In this document: positions 14,041 through 22,561 of the stretch, piece by piece
How positions within the stretch are numbered: the first letter of the stretch is position 1
Layout of the letters: each line of letters begins with the position of its first letter
Virus record (IMG/VR): IMGVR_UViG_3300028193_000164
Span: 1-24,135 of that record
Reading direction: 5' to 3' (one strand)
Length of the DNA: 24,135 nt
From: a virus
The notes under the pieces: model-generated
The model's input: only the letters and a program-made list of their open reading frames with translations
Told to the model about the DNA's origin: nothing
The model's database searches: none
Program-made: the position numbers and the translations under genes

Positions 14041-14424
14041 CTATCCTACCCTTACTAATCTCTTCCCAAAATCAAATACCTGCTGTATCACGTTCTTGTG
14101 GAAATACCTGTATACGCCAAATCCAACAGGCTTTATTTTGGCTATCTGCTTTTTTGCCTTGGCCATCTCACGAGCTTTCCAGTCGAAATATTCCTGCCGT
14201 GTAGCAGGCCAAAAATATCCACCTGGCTCGTGAGGGGTAGATAGGATTGGTATTTTCATAAATCGCAGTGTCTCAATTTTATTTCTTACAGTTCTTGTGG
14301 TAACGTGTTCACCTGTCGACCTTATATATTCATCGGCAATATCATATTGATTCAGTGCATTTTCTGCACCCACTCGCTTGCGAATGATGTCAGTGATTAC
14401 TTGGCTATCAATTTCCTTTTTCAC
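14041..14424 (-). CDS. Winged-helix-like hypothetical protein
   Basis: This is a 127-residue protein. VITDIIRKRVGAENALNQYDIADEYI and HVTTRTVRNKIETLRFMKIPI have the look of a winged-helix DNA-binding domain, and PHEPGGYFWPATRQEYFDWKA is typical of similar small phage proteins. A basic C-terminal part follows. It overlaps the methyltransferase stop by 17 nt. I cannot name the family with confidence. Confidence 0.6.
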   Translation of the reverse strand: MKKEIDSQVITDIIRKRVGAENALNQYDIADEYIRSTGEHVTTRTVRNKIETLRFMKIPILSTPHEPGGYFWPATRQEYFDWKAREMAKAKKQIAKIKPVGFGVYRYFHKNVIQQVFDFGKRLVRVG

Positions 14425-15319
14425 TTGGTTTCATCTCCTTTCGTGGATCTTCATTTATATTAGCAATTGAATATGGTAGTTTCATGTCAACCCTTTTTTC
14501 ACAATTCCCTTCTATTGATGGTCTGAGGAAGCTCATCTGAATATTGTTTAACATCTTTTCTCTTGCATTTTTATAAACATCTCTATCAATTTCAAAACCA
14601 TAACTATGCCTATTCAATTCGCATGCCGCCTTTAATGTTGTTCCGCTTCCTGCAACAGGGTCAATAACTACATCCCCTTCATCTGTAAATATTTGTATTA
14701 ATTTTTTAAGCAATGAAATGGGTTTTTGTGTTGGGTGTATTTTTATAATTTTATTGTCTTTAGGCCACTTCATCCAATTAAATATCATTTTTCCATCATT
14801 ATTAAATTTAGGTAGTTTATCTCTATATAAAACTACTGCATGTTCTGTTGCACCAACTATCTTCATATTTGCTTTTAGCACTTGAGGACTATAATTTTTA
14901 ATGAAAAATAAAGGGTAACCGTTATTAAATCCATATTTTTTACCTATATCAATTAACATTTGCATTTGGTTAAATGCACAAAATACTATCATCGCGGGAG
15001 CTTTATTTTTTTCTTTAGGTTCTTTAATTAATAAAGTGCTGCAAAAGTGCATATATTCAACTAAGTTAAAATTACCATCACTATTAAAGAATTGTTTTCC
15101 CGCCAATTTACTTTCACCTTTTTTATTGTCCCCATCAATATACCATTCTGTGCTACTTCCATAAGCGTTTATGCCAATGTTATAGGGTATATCTGCTATA
15201 ACTAACTGTGCTTTCGGTATTCCATATTTCTTATAATTTTGAAAATTATCATGATATAGTTCTGTTTTTATTTTGCTTTGGTCTATCTTCTTTTTTTTCG
15301 GCCACTTTTTATTTGTCAT
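14408..15319 (-). CDS. DNA adenine-N6 / cytosine-N4 methyltransferase
   Basis: This is a 303-residue beta-class DNA methyltransferase. The catalytic motif IV is DIPY (43-46, a DPPY variant), and DPVAGSGTTLKAACE (220-234) is the SAM-binding motif I. HPTQKPISLLKKLI (195-208) is the helix before it, all in family order. It probably methylates phage DNA against host restriction; the target site cannot be read from sequence. GAGAAAGGAGCAAAA precedes the ATG. No restriction partner is adjacent, so this is an orphan enzyme. Three direct repeats of AACTATAA lie just upstream. D-I-P-Y in place of D-P-P-Y is the only notable departure. Confidence 0.88.
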   Translation of the reverse strand: MTNKKWPKKKKIDQSKIKTELYHDNFQNYKKYGIPKAQLVIADIPYNIGINAYGSSTEWYIDGDNKKGESKLAGKQFFNSDGNFNLVEYMHFCSTLLIKEPKEKNKAPAMIVFCAFNQMQMLIDIGKKYGFNNGYPLFFIKNYSPQVLKANMKIVGATEHAVVLYRDKLPKFNNDGKMIFNWMKWPKDNKIIKIHPTQKPISLLKKLIQIFTDEGDVVIDPVAGSGTTLKAACELNRHSYGFEIDRDVYKNAREKMLNNIQMSFLRPSIEGNCEKRVDMKLPYSIANINEDPRKEMKPSEKGN

Positions 15320-15343
15320 TTTTGCTCCTTTCTCATATTATTT

Positions 15344-15395
15344 TTATAGTTCTCGCTTAAAAAATTATAGTTCTTTTATATATTTCTTATAGTTC
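15344..15395 (-). repeat. Three direct repeats GAACTATAA upstream of the methyltransferase
   Basis: GAACTATAA occurs on the minus strand at 15387-15395, 15365-15373 and 15344-15352, spaced 22 and 21 nt apart, about two helical turns. They start at the 44-residue membrane ORF stop and end about 25 nt before the methyltransferase gene. The even phasing suggests operator sites for a regulator or a repeated -10-like element. Confidence 0.6.
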
Positions 15396-15521
15396 CCCCG
15401 CCAACTCCTCTACCTTATCTCTTACCCTAAGTACCATAGAATAAGCTATCTCGGGCGTTATAATAATCACACCAATACAGACTATAATTATAGCCTCTAA
15501 AAAGTTAATTAGGTTCTTCAT
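15387..15521 (-). CDS. Small single-pass membrane protein
   Basis: This is a 44-residue ORF. After MKNLINFLE comes a strongly hydrophobic segment, AIIIVCIGVIIIT, then a charged C-terminus (RVRDKVEELAGEL). GGGGAG lies 9 nt before the ATG, which overlaps the zinc-ribbon ORF end. It is probably inserted in the inner membrane; the role is unknown. Confidence 0.6.
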   Translation of the reverse strand: MKNLINFLEAIIIVCIGVIIITPEIAYSMVLRVRDKVEELAGEL

Positions 15522-15666
15522 CCGGATCATCTCCCCTTCCTATTTCTTCCATAACCGTATCGCACTCCGGGCATCGCATTGGATCATGGGTATACCATGA
15601 CTGTACTTCCATGCTATCTACAAAACCGCATTTCGGGCATTTATAAACTATCTCAAAGCAGCCCAT
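15505..15666 (-). CDS. Small zinc-ribbon protein
   Basis: This 53-residue protein has YKCPKCGFVDSMEV and MRCPECDTVMEE, the two CxxC knuckles of a rubredoxin-like zinc ribbon, and an acidic tail. The ATG overlaps the stop of the upstream 76-residue gene as TAATG, with GGGGGATAAAT ahead. It may bind nucleic acid or protein; no specific function is visible. Confidence 0.7.
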   Translation of the reverse strand: MGCFEIVYKCPKCGFVDSMEVQSWYTHDPMRCPECDTVMEEIGRGDDPDEEPN

Positions 15667-15896
15667 TATTTATCCCCCTTTTTTTTAATATGATATTCCT
15701 TAATAAGATCATCATATCTTTTGAGGATATCCTTTATATATTCATGTTTATAAGACATCCATTTATTATGTATTTCTTTTATAACCGTTATACTATCTTT
15801 ATCCATTAAAGAAGGTATATTCTCATTTAACCATTTATCAAAATCTTTAACTATTTTTTCGTAGCCTGGTTTTAATTCTTTAGGTTTTTTAGGCAT
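15666..15896 (-). CDS. Hypothetical protein
   Basis: This is a 76-residue helical, charged protein (MPKKPKELKPGYEKIVKDFD start). No known family is recognised. AGGGGTAAATAA precedes the ATG. It lies directly downstream of the cloverleaf-like RNA candidate, whose 3' arm ends 19 nt before the start, so that structure would be in its leader. Confidence 0.6.
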   Translation of the reverse strand: MPKKPKELKPGYEKIVKDFDKWLNENIPSLMDKDSITVIKEIHNKWMSYKHEYIKDILKRYDDLIKEYHIKKKGDK

Positions 15897-15915
15897 TTAT
15901 TTACCCCTTTATTTT

Positions 15916-15999
15916 TTTTGCCTGCCCCGTGGATTAGCGTGTTGCCAATATAAACTTACTCCCTAAGTACTGTGTGGAGGCCACTCAGGGCAGGCAAAA
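15916..15999 (-). ncRNA. Candidate structured RNA closed by a 12-bp inverted repeat
   Basis: A perfect 12-bp inverted repeat (TTTTGCCTGCCC at 15916-15927; its complement at 15988-15999) encloses 60 nt with three potential arms on the minus strand. These are GTGG-CCT-CCAC (15974-15984), ACTTA-GGGAG-TAAGT (15954-15968) and TTGG-CAACACG-CTAA (15934-15948). The layout is cloverleaf-like, but a TTC arm and 7-nt anticodon loop are missing, so it is not a normal tRNA. It is in the only sizeable gap between the two flanking small genes. It is not followed by a T-run on the minus strand. Confidence 0.55.
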
Positions 16000-16010
16000 T
16001 TTATTTATTT

Positions 16011-16343
16011 TTAATCAGTTTCTTTGATTGACTCAGTCAACTTAAAATCCTTTATAACTTCCTCCCTAGCATCTTCCATCTTCTTTTTCATCCTTTTAAT
16101 AATAACCTTAGTGATTTCATCCTTATGATCCTTGATATATGCTTCTATTATGCAGGTCACCTCTTCGCGTTCTTCATATTTAACATGACTAAAAGTAGCA
16201 TCATAAAGATAAATCTCCACTACAATATTCCCCTTAGCATTTTTGGTTACCTGGGATAAATGTGTAGGAAGGGCCCTATCTGTTTCTAAGACCACTCCAC
16301 TATAATCTTTTCTTCTTTGATAAAATTTATCTACTGGATTCAT
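16011..16343 (-). CDS. Hypothetical protein
   Basis: This is a 110-residue protein. NPVDKFYQRRKDYSGVVLET opens it, then GNIVVEIYLYDATFSHVKYE suggests beta strands, and a long helical, charged C-terminus (EDAREEVIKDFKL) follows. No family is recognised. AAAGGAGATAAGAA precedes the ATG. It follows the sbcC gene and may belong to the same DNA-metabolism operon. Confidence 0.65.
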   Translation of the reverse strand: MNPVDKFYQRRKDYSGVVLETDRALPTHLSQVTKNAKGNIVVEIYLYDATFSHVKYEEREEVTCIIEAYIKDHKDEITKVIIKRMKKKMEDAREEVIKDFKLTESIKETD

Positions 16344-16377
16344 TTCTTATCTCCTTTATATTTTTATTTAAGTACTT

Positions 16378-18966
16378 TTAATTCTTCACAATCTTATATA
16401 TCGATCCCGTTTCCGGATATTTAGTTACTTCAATTTTTACCGGAAAAGCATTCTTCAAAGTCTCAAGATGAGTAATCACTAAAATCTTATCAAAGTCATT
16501 ACTTATTGACCGGATAGCTTCTACTATATTTTCCAATCCTTCTTCATCCTGAGTGCCGAATCCCTCATCGATAATAAGAGTCCTCAATTTAGTCCCTGCT
16601 CTTCTGGCCAACAATTTAGACAAAGCGATTCTTATTGAAAAATCTATCCGAAAGGCCTCACCACCGCTGTATAATTCATAATCCCGGACTCCCATTTCAT
16701 CACTTATTTTGATATCTAAGGTCTCTTTTAACTTTCCACTCTTTAAATCTTTTAAGGATTCCATAGCTACTTGAGTTCCGTTATTGGTCAGCTTGGCTAG
16801 CAAATTATTAGCTTCTTCTTCTATCTCCGGAAGGGCGTTTTCAATAATTAAGGCTTGAATACCATTTTTACCAAAGGCTACTATCAATTTTTCATAGACG
16901 TTTTTCTCCTTATATGTGCCTTCCATTTCCTTCTTCATCTTATTTTTTTCTTCTTTAAGTTTTAGGCACTGATTATATTTGCTTTGGTAGCCCCCTCTCT
17001 CGGATAGAATTTCTTCTTTTTGCTTTAGTTCTACCTTAAGAGATTCATCTTCACCGTATAATTCAGTCTCTATATAAGGCAATCTTTCGAGTTCCTTTTT
17101 GATTTCGTATATATTCTTCTCCGAAGCTTCGATGTTGAATCTTTTCTGTTGGTACTCTCCTTCCCATCTATCGAGTGTTTCTCTTAGGGGACTGAATTTC
17201 TTCTCTGCTTCTTCTAGCTTAATTTTGTTTATAGGGGCATTATGTAGTTTTTCGATTTCGTTGGTTACCTGGAAGTGTCTGGACTCGTCATAGCCTATAT
17301 TCTCAATCTGCTCTTCAAGTTCTTTTAGTTTTTTATGTTCTTCTAGGGTATAGGCTTTTTCTCTTAAAATTCCCACAATTCCCTCGATCTCTTTCTGGAT
17401 ACTATATAATAGATTTGTTGCTTTGGCGGATTCTTGACATTCTAAAAGAATCCTATTTAGTCTTTGTTGCCATATATCCTTATCTTTTATTTTTTCCTTA
17501 ATCGCTTTCCATAAATTTACTAAGCTTTCTCTTGCTACATTCATTAATCTATCTTCTTTTTTTAACTTTTCTATAAGAGTAATATTATTTTCTATTTCTT
17601 TATCTAAATTAACCTTAATTTTACTTTTCTTTTCGGCGTTTAATTTAGTCTCACATAGAGGGCATACCCCTTCTGAATCTTCTTTTAATAGTTTTATCTT
17701 TTCTTTATTATTTTCAATATCTTTCTCTAATCCGCTTATTTTAGTTTTTATATTAGCCAAATCCAGATTAATAGCATTACCTTTTTCTTGTATTTCTTCA
17801 CTTTCTTTTTCGAGAGATTTTATCTCTTCAATTTTTTTCTCTAGATCAGGTAATTCAGCCTTACTCTTTTCCCCTTGATCAGCCTTGAATTTAAGATCCT
17901 TATATCTATCTTCTTTATTCCGAAGGTCTACTACTAGATTGGATCTTTCACTCTCTATCTTTTTTTCGATAAGATATTTCTCTTCTTCTACTTTTCTGGC
18001 TTGCTTAAGTTTTGAAATAAGGTCGGTATTTTCTTTGTTGATCCTTTGGTAATCTTCGAATCTGGCCAATATACTTTCCTTCTGGGATATTACTCTTTCG
18101 CAATCCGCTATCTCTTCTTTTTTTGACTCAATTTCCTGTTGCTTTTGGTATATCTCCCGTTTTTGCTGTTCTATTGCCTTGGCTAATTCATCGGCTCTTT
18201 CGCTTTTATTTTTCAGTAAGTTCAATTTATCTTTTAGCTTGGCTACCTGGGCTTCCTTCTCGGTTATCTCTTTTGAGATTCTGGTATGATCATCATTTAA
18301 TTCCTTTATCCTATTTTCATAGAAACCGATTTGGGTTAGCTCCTGCTCTATATATTCCAGTCTGCTGTCTTTGGCCGTTATAGTATTATTAATTTCCCTA
18401 AGATAGGATTTAGCCAGGTCTGCTAGGTCATCATAGCGGGATAATCCCAAAATCTCAGATAAGACTTCCTTCCTTTCTCGGGCAGTTTTCTTACTGAATT
18501 CGTTCCCTCTACCTTGCATGATAAAAGCAGAATTTATGAAAGTCTGAAAATCCAACCGTAGGATCTTAATTATTTTTTCCTGGGTTTCCTTGGTAGAAGG
18601 ACAGGCAAGAGAAACATATTCATTTTTCTTGGGATCATATATTTGAAACTCCAGACCAGATTTAGAATTTTTTCCGGATCGTGAGAAGGTTCTAATTATC
18701 CTGTATCGATCCCCTTCTAAATCAAATACGAATTCTACCTGCATATCTTCTTGACCCATCCGGAGTAAGCTGCTGTCTGCTTTTCTTTCCTGGCTTCCCT
18801 TTCTACCTTCTCCCCAGATTGCCCAGGTTAAAGCGTCCAGCAATGCAGATTTTCCCTGGCCATTAGATCCGGATAGACAGGCTACATGAAACTGCGTAAA
18901 ATCAAGAGCGGGGACGTCCCCGCCGTAACTTAAGAAATTCTTTGGTATTAATTTTACCGGTATCAT
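16378..18966 (-). CDS. sbcC: SbcC/Rad50-like SMC-family ATPase
   Basis: This 862-residue protein is the ATPase arm of an SbcCD (Rad50-Mre11) nuclease, which processes DNA ends, hairpins and cruciforms. GSNGQGKS (33-40) is the Walker A, a long coiled-coil (about 200-750) contains the CPLC zinc hook at 435-438, and YSGGEAFRIDFS at about 766-777 is the ABC signature. LRTLIIDEGFGTQDEEG (794-810) is the Walker B/D-loop, and a His-containing VITHLETL switch follows. The ATG overlaps the sbcD stop (ATGA) with AGGGAGGATAA ahead, so subunits are made together. It is shorter than Escherichia coli SbcC (about 1048 residues) but complete in motifs, and is likely involved in phage recombination or concatemer repair. 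Confidence 0.93.
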   Translation of the reverse strand: MIPVKLIPKNFLSYGGDVPALDFTQFHVACLSGSNGQGKSALLDALTWAIWGEGRKGSQERKADSSLLRMGQEDMQVEFVFDLEGDRYRIIRTFSRSGKNSKSGLEFQIYDPKKNEYVSLACPSTKETQEKIIKILRLDFQTFINSAFIMQGRGNEFSKKTARERKEVLSEILGLSRYDDLADLAKSYLREINNTITAKDSRLEYIEQELTQIGFYENRIKELNDDHTRISKEITEKEAQVAKLKDKLNLLKNKSERADELAKAIEQQKREIYQKQQEIESKKEEIADCERVISQKESILARFEDYQRINKENTDLISKLKQARKVEEEKYLIEKKIESERSNLVVDLRNKEDRYKDLKFKADQGEKSKAELPDLEKKIEEIKSLEKESEEIQEKGNAINLDLANIKTKISGLEKDIENNKEKIKLLKEDSEGVCPLCETKLNAEKKSKIKVNLDKEIENNITLIEKLKKEDRLMNVARESLVNLWKAIKEKIKDKDIWQQRLNRILLECQESAKATNLLYSIQKEIEGIVGILREKAYTLEEHKKLKELEEQIENIGYDESRHFQVTNEIEKLHNAPINKIKLEEAEKKFSPLRETLDRWEGEYQQKRFNIEASEKNIYEIKKELERLPYIETELYGEDESLKVELKQKEEILSERGGYQSKYNQCLKLKEEKNKMKKEMEGTYKEKNVYEKLIVAFGKNGIQALIIENALPEIEEEANNLLAKLTNNGTQVAMESLKDLKSGKLKETLDIKISDEMGVRDYELYSGGEAFRIDFSIRIALSKLLARRAGTKLRTLIIDEGFGTQDEEGLENIVEAIRSISNDFDKILVITHLETLKNAFPVKIEVTKYPETGSIYKIVKN

Positions 18967-20195
18967 TTTTTATCCTCCCTATCCTTTAATTCTTTTTCTA
19001 ACTCCTGTGCCTTAGCTTCCATCTCTTCAGCTATAGGAGCTAATTCAGGGATACTTCCGATATATTTATCCAATGCCTCTAACATCCCCAGATCCTCTGT
19101 AACTTCCGCTCTTTGGACCCGTTCTGTAGGTTTTGTTTTTTCGGAGATATTTGCTGTCATAAAAGCCCCTTCTAAAGCAGTATTAATCTTAGCAAAATCT
19201 ATCGGATTCGTTGCTTCTTCCGGCATGGTGTAAGAAATTCTTACAATAGATCCGTCTAAATTTTGCTTTTCTATTTCGGCTAATAAGGTAGTGGTTGGGT
19301 CCTGATCCTTGTTAATATTAATATCTATTGTGATAAAATTTCTTGCCGGGACCTTGATAAATTCATAAGTGGCTTTCCCATTTTCTATGTTAACGATACA
19401 GAATCCCTTGTCTTCTTTTTCTTCACCAAAGTTGATTCTTTCAATGCTTCCTGGGTAAACTACAGGAATTCCATTATCAGGATTAAGGTCCTGAAATTTA
19501 TGGATATGGCCTAAAGCTACATAATTAAATTCCTTTTGAGCCAATATCTGAGCCGGGAATACGGGATCTGAACCTATCAGAACCGACCTCTCGGACCCGG
19601 AATAAGTGGCTTCTGCTACGGCCAAATGAGCGGCGAATATTGCGGGGATATCGGGCTTAATCAGTTTGGCGAATTCTTTTATCTTTCCAATTGTTCTTAT
19701 TTGAATCTGCTCGGTAATCTCAACATCGGTAAGATCTTTACATTCTTCTTTTGTTAGAAACAGATTTTTGGTAGGCCAGGGTAAACCGAAAACTTGTACT
19801 GGTCCGGATTTGGTTTCGATAGAAAATAGCTCAGGTTCATTTACTACCCGGGATCCAGGGACGTTCAAAGTCCCAAAAATATCTATAGAAGTAGCCTTAC
19901 CAAAAGATACAGGGTTATCATGATTCCCATTGATTAGTACGACCGGGATATCTGCTTCGCTTAATCTATAAATCTGACGAGCAAATTCTCTTTGATGGGT
20001 AGGGTTTGGATTGCTGTTTTTATAGGCATCGCCGGCGAATATCACTAAATCGACCTTTTCTTCTATGGCCGTATCGATAGCAAAACTAAAGCATTTTATG
20101 AAATCTTCTAATCGGGTATGCATACCGGTAGAAGGATTTATCCTTCCATAATTTTCCATCCCCAAATGGACATCGGCTATATGTAGAAATTTCAT
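18963..20195 (-). CDS. sbcD: SbcD/Mre11-like nuclease subunit
   Basis: This 410-residue calcineurin-like metallophosphoesterase is the nuclease partner of the adjacent SbcC. The metal-binding motifs are in order: IADVHLG (6-12), FAGDAYKN (53-60), INGNHDNP (88-95), then AAHLAV and ALGHIHKFQ in the later part. The C-terminal capping domain, with an E/K-rich tail, is where Rad50 docks in relatives. AGGAGAGGAAAG precedes the ATG. The order SbcD then SbcC with a 4-nt overlap is the usual bacterial operon. It probably works in the cytoplasm on phage replication ends. Confidence 0.93.
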   Translation of the reverse strand: MKFLHIADVHLGMENYGRINPSTGMHTRLEDFIKCFSFAIDTAIEEKVDLVIFAGDAYKNSNPNPTHQREFARQIYRLSEADIPVVLINGNHDNPVSFGKATSIDIFGTLNVPGSRVVNEPELFSIETKSGPVQVFGLPWPTKNLFLTKEECKDLTDVEITEQIQIRTIGKIKEFAKLIKPDIPAIFAAHLAVAEATYSGSERSVLIGSDPVFPAQILAQKEFNYVALGHIHKFQDLNPDNGIPVVYPGSIERINFGEEKEDKGFCIVNIENGKATYEFIKVPARNFITIDININKDQDPTTTLLAEIEKQNLDGSIVRISYTMPEEATNPIDFAKINTALEGAFMTANISEKTKPTERVQRAEVTEDLGMLEALDKYIGSIPELAPIAEEMEAKAQELEKELKDREDKK

Positions 20196-20257
20196 TTTTC
20201 TTTCCTCTCCTTTTTTTAAAATCTTTTAATTACTTAACCCCCTTAAATTTAATTTAA

Positions 20258-20914
20258 CTAAAATTCTAATTGATAATAATTCTCTTCTCTTCTAAATCTC
20301 TCGTCTAATTCGTCTAATGTATAATCTAATCTAAATTGAAATTTACTTTGTTCCTGCATTTCAAGTAATCTCTGCCAATATTCTGGAAAATAAATCCACA
20401 ATGCTTTTAATTCTTTTAATGGTTGAAGCGGACAGCACCAGCAACTTACTCGTCGAAACTTTTCATATAATCCACCCCAATTAAAACCCCTTTCATGGCA
20501 ATATTTTAAAGCATCTTCTTCTGTTACTTTCCAATCAACGAGTGGGTAGCAATAACCTATTGTCTTTTTAATCCTTTGTCGTTCGTCAAAAGCAAAACCA
20601 ATATATTGGGTAAAAAGTTCAAGTTTATTGCAAAATTTATTTATAGTTTTTACTTTTCTATCGGTACACCATCTTCTTTTAAAAGAAGGAAACCCCCACT
20701 TTTTTAATGCTTCATCAAATGATATTTTGTATTTTAACCTTACAATCTCCCTGCCTATATATTTTTCTAACTTGTCTATATGCTCAATCATTCCTGGAAA
20801 TTCCCAACCAGTATCGAAAAATACAATATAATCAACTTTGATTTTCTTCTCTAACATCATTAGTAACATTGCGGTACTATCTTTTCCGCCTGATAGGCTT
20901 ATTATGTTATTCAT
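20258..20914 (-). CDS. PAPS reductase-like PP-loop protein
   Basis: This 218-residue protein belongs to the phosphoadenosine-phosphosulfate reductase/DndC-type ATP-pyrophosphatase fold. SLSGGKDST (6-14) is the PP-loop, VFFDTGWEFP (31-40) follows, and RRWCTDRKVK is the conserved Cys-rich turn. VSCWCCPLQP adds Cys residues that in DndC-like and QueC-like enzymes bind metal or a cluster. Such phage proteins may take part in sulfur chemistry or modification of nucleic acid. It is 9 nt after the Gp3-like gene. The missing C-terminal ECGIH-type motif argues against true sulfate assimilation, but the substrate is unknown. Confidence 0.78.
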   Translation of the reverse strand: MNNIISLSGGKDSTAMLLMMLEKKIKVDYIVFFDTGWEFPGMIEHIDKLEKYIGREIVRLKYKISFDEALKKWGFPSFKRRWCTDRKVKTINKFCNKLELFTQYIGFAFDERQRIKKTIGYCYPLVDWKVTEEDALKYCHERGFNWGGLYEKFRRVSCWCCPLQPLKELKALWIYFPEYWQRLLEMQEQSKFQFRLDYTLDELDERFRREENYYQLEF

Positions 20915-20923
20915 GTTTTACCT

Positions 20924-22378
20924 CTACCGTGCCTTGCTTTTAAATGGGATAGCATTAGCGGGACTGCTTCCCGGGATATCTTCTTCGGCTATTTTTTCTC
21001 CTTGAAATAATGCTCCTTCGTCCTTCACTTCTAATTTCCCGGGTCTATTGACTATCTCCTGAGCAACCTTTATTTTTTCTTCTTTTGTCCCCTCTATAAT
21101 AGGTTCAATAGTTTCAGCTTCTTCTTGCTTTGATTCCTCTTTTCTCTTAAGAAGGACAGTACGCCACCATAAAATTATCTTATCGGCTTCAACCGAAGTT
21201 AACTTACCTGGAAATAGAGTGGGTTTTAATTCTTTGTCGAAGTCTGCTCTATTTAGTGAGGGTTCATGAATTATTCCCTCTGAGAAAATATGCAGGTCTA
21301 TATTTTGGCACTTGGAGCATTTATAACCGTAGACCTTAGTTCCACATTTTTCACAGACTACAGCTCCGTAGATGATAATTATTTGTGATTCTGTGGCAAG
21401 AATATTCTCTTCTTCTTGCTTATCCTGGGATATTACCTTAGCTTCTTGTAGAGGTTTAATATCGTGTTTCCCCGCTTCTATTTCCTTTTTTAGCTGTGCG
21501 GTTCTGGCCTTACTTTCTTCATATTCTTTTGCTAAGGCCGCTTTCTTTTCGGCTGCTTTTGCTTCCCTTGCCTTAATTTCTTCTTCTGTTTCTTCTAAAT
21601 CGTCATCTTCTATTGTTTCCTCATTACCTAAGGAAGGATTGATATCGTCTTCTGGGTTGGGTGCTTCAATCTCATACCGCTTGTTTTGGCCTGCAAACAA
21701 TCTTTGCCCTTCTTGTATCTTAGTTAATTCTTGAGCCGTGATATTAAGCTCTAATTGCAGGGTATAATGGATTTGCTTTTTACCTTCATTGTGGGTTTCT
21801 TTTGGTACTCTTTTTAGCTTAAATGGTAAAAATACTATCCGATCACCCACTAAAGCTCTGGCGTAATCAATACCACTATTAATATCTACAATACTGTGAT
21901 AACTTGATAGGTCAATTTGATATACCCCACCAATTTTTATTCCCGGCATCATAAAAATTAAACTTGCCCGCTGTTTACATTTGCCATTTTCCAATAAATC
22001 ACAAGGGCAAGTTCGTTCTTCCATTTCTCCTGTATCTTCATTTAGCCTTATAGCATTTATGCCATCACCCCGGCATTTTAAGCCTTTAGAACTTCCATAC
22101 CATTTATAGCATTGCGGGAATATTACCTCTGGATCATTTACCGGAAAAACTATATTTAATTCTTTTGGCTCATCCCCATAAACCTTTTTTATCTCCGGCG
22201 GGCATACAAAAAAATTTGTTTCTTTTGGGTAAGTAACAGGATTGCCCTGCCTATCTTTTTTAGTTTTTGATTCTATTTTTATCCCCAACTTAATTTTGCC
22301 AATCCGGGGTAACCTCCTAATACTTGATAGCCCTTCAATTCTTGTGAATCTTTGTCTGAAAACGTTCTTGCCGTTCAT
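20924..22378 (-). CDS. Gp3/RDF-like zinc-binding phage protein
   Basis: This is a 484-residue protein. The N-terminal region has RRLPRIGKIKLGIK, PKETNFFVCPPEIKKVYGDE and a LKCRGDGINAI...CPCDLLENGKC cluster, like the conserved phage family related to recombination directionality factors (phiC31 Gp3) and often labelled hydrolase or metal-binding protein. A long E/K/A-rich coiled-coil (about 260-330) follows, and then VCEKCGTKVYGYKCSKC, a zinc ribbon, before a helical tail. It may bind DNA and regulate recombination; no integrase is in view. Its ATG overlaps the stop of the 53-residue ORF (ATGA). Confidence 0.7.
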   Translation of the reverse strand: MNGKNVFRQRFTRIEGLSSIRRLPRIGKIKLGIKIESKTKKDRQGNPVTYPKETNFFVCPPEIKKVYGDEPKELNIVFPVNDPEVIFPQCYKWYGSSKGLKCRGDGINAIRLNEDTGEMEERTCPCDLLENGKCKQRASLIFMMPGIKIGGVYQIDLSSYHSIVDINSGIDYARALVGDRIVFLPFKLKRVPKETHNEGKKQIHYTLQLELNITAQELTKIQEGQRLFAGQNKRYEIEAPNPEDDINPSLGNEETIEDDDLEETEEEIKAREAKAAEKKAALAKEYEESKARTAQLKKEIEAGKHDIKPLQEAKVISQDKQEEENILATESQIIIIYGAVVCEKCGTKVYGYKCSKCQNIDLHIFSEGIIHEPSLNRADFDKELKPTLFPGKLTSVEADKIILWWRTVLLKRKEESKQEEAETIEPIIEGTKEEKIKVAQEIVNRPGKLEVKDEGALFQGEKIAEEDIPGSSPANAIPFKSKAR

Positions 22379-22536
22379 TTCTTTTTACCTCCTGATAATT
22401 TTATTTCCCTTTTAAAAGCTTCTTCATAACCAAATCTTTCAATATTTCTTTTCCTTCTTAGTAATATCTCTAATGCTTCTTCCGGTGTTTTTCCATTGCC
22501 TTTAGAGATTTTTTTTGCTAACTGGAATGTGGTCAT
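22375..22536 (-). CDS. Small hypothetical protein
   Basis: This is a 53-residue ORF, MTTFQLAKKISKGNGKTPEE then ALEILLRRKRNIERFGYEEA, with a basic tail. AGGAGGAAAAAATCT precedes the ATG. It overlaps the Gp3-like start as ATGA. It is helical and basic; the function is unknown. Confidence 0.6.
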   Translation of the reverse strand: MTTFQLAKKISKGNGKTPEEALEILLRRKRNIERFGYEEAFKREIKLSGGKKK

Positions 22537-22561
22537 AGATTTTTTCCTCCTAACTTAATAT

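Noticed and set aside
15916-15999. Ordinary tRNA
   Set aside because: The ends pair like an acceptor stem, but there is no TTC arm, no 7-nt anticodon loop in a 5-bp stem and no standard D arm.
20258-20914. True assimilatory PAPS reductase (cysH)
   Set aside because: The terminal ECG(I/L)H redox motif is missing and there are no sulfur-assimilation neighbours; only the PP-loop fold is supported.
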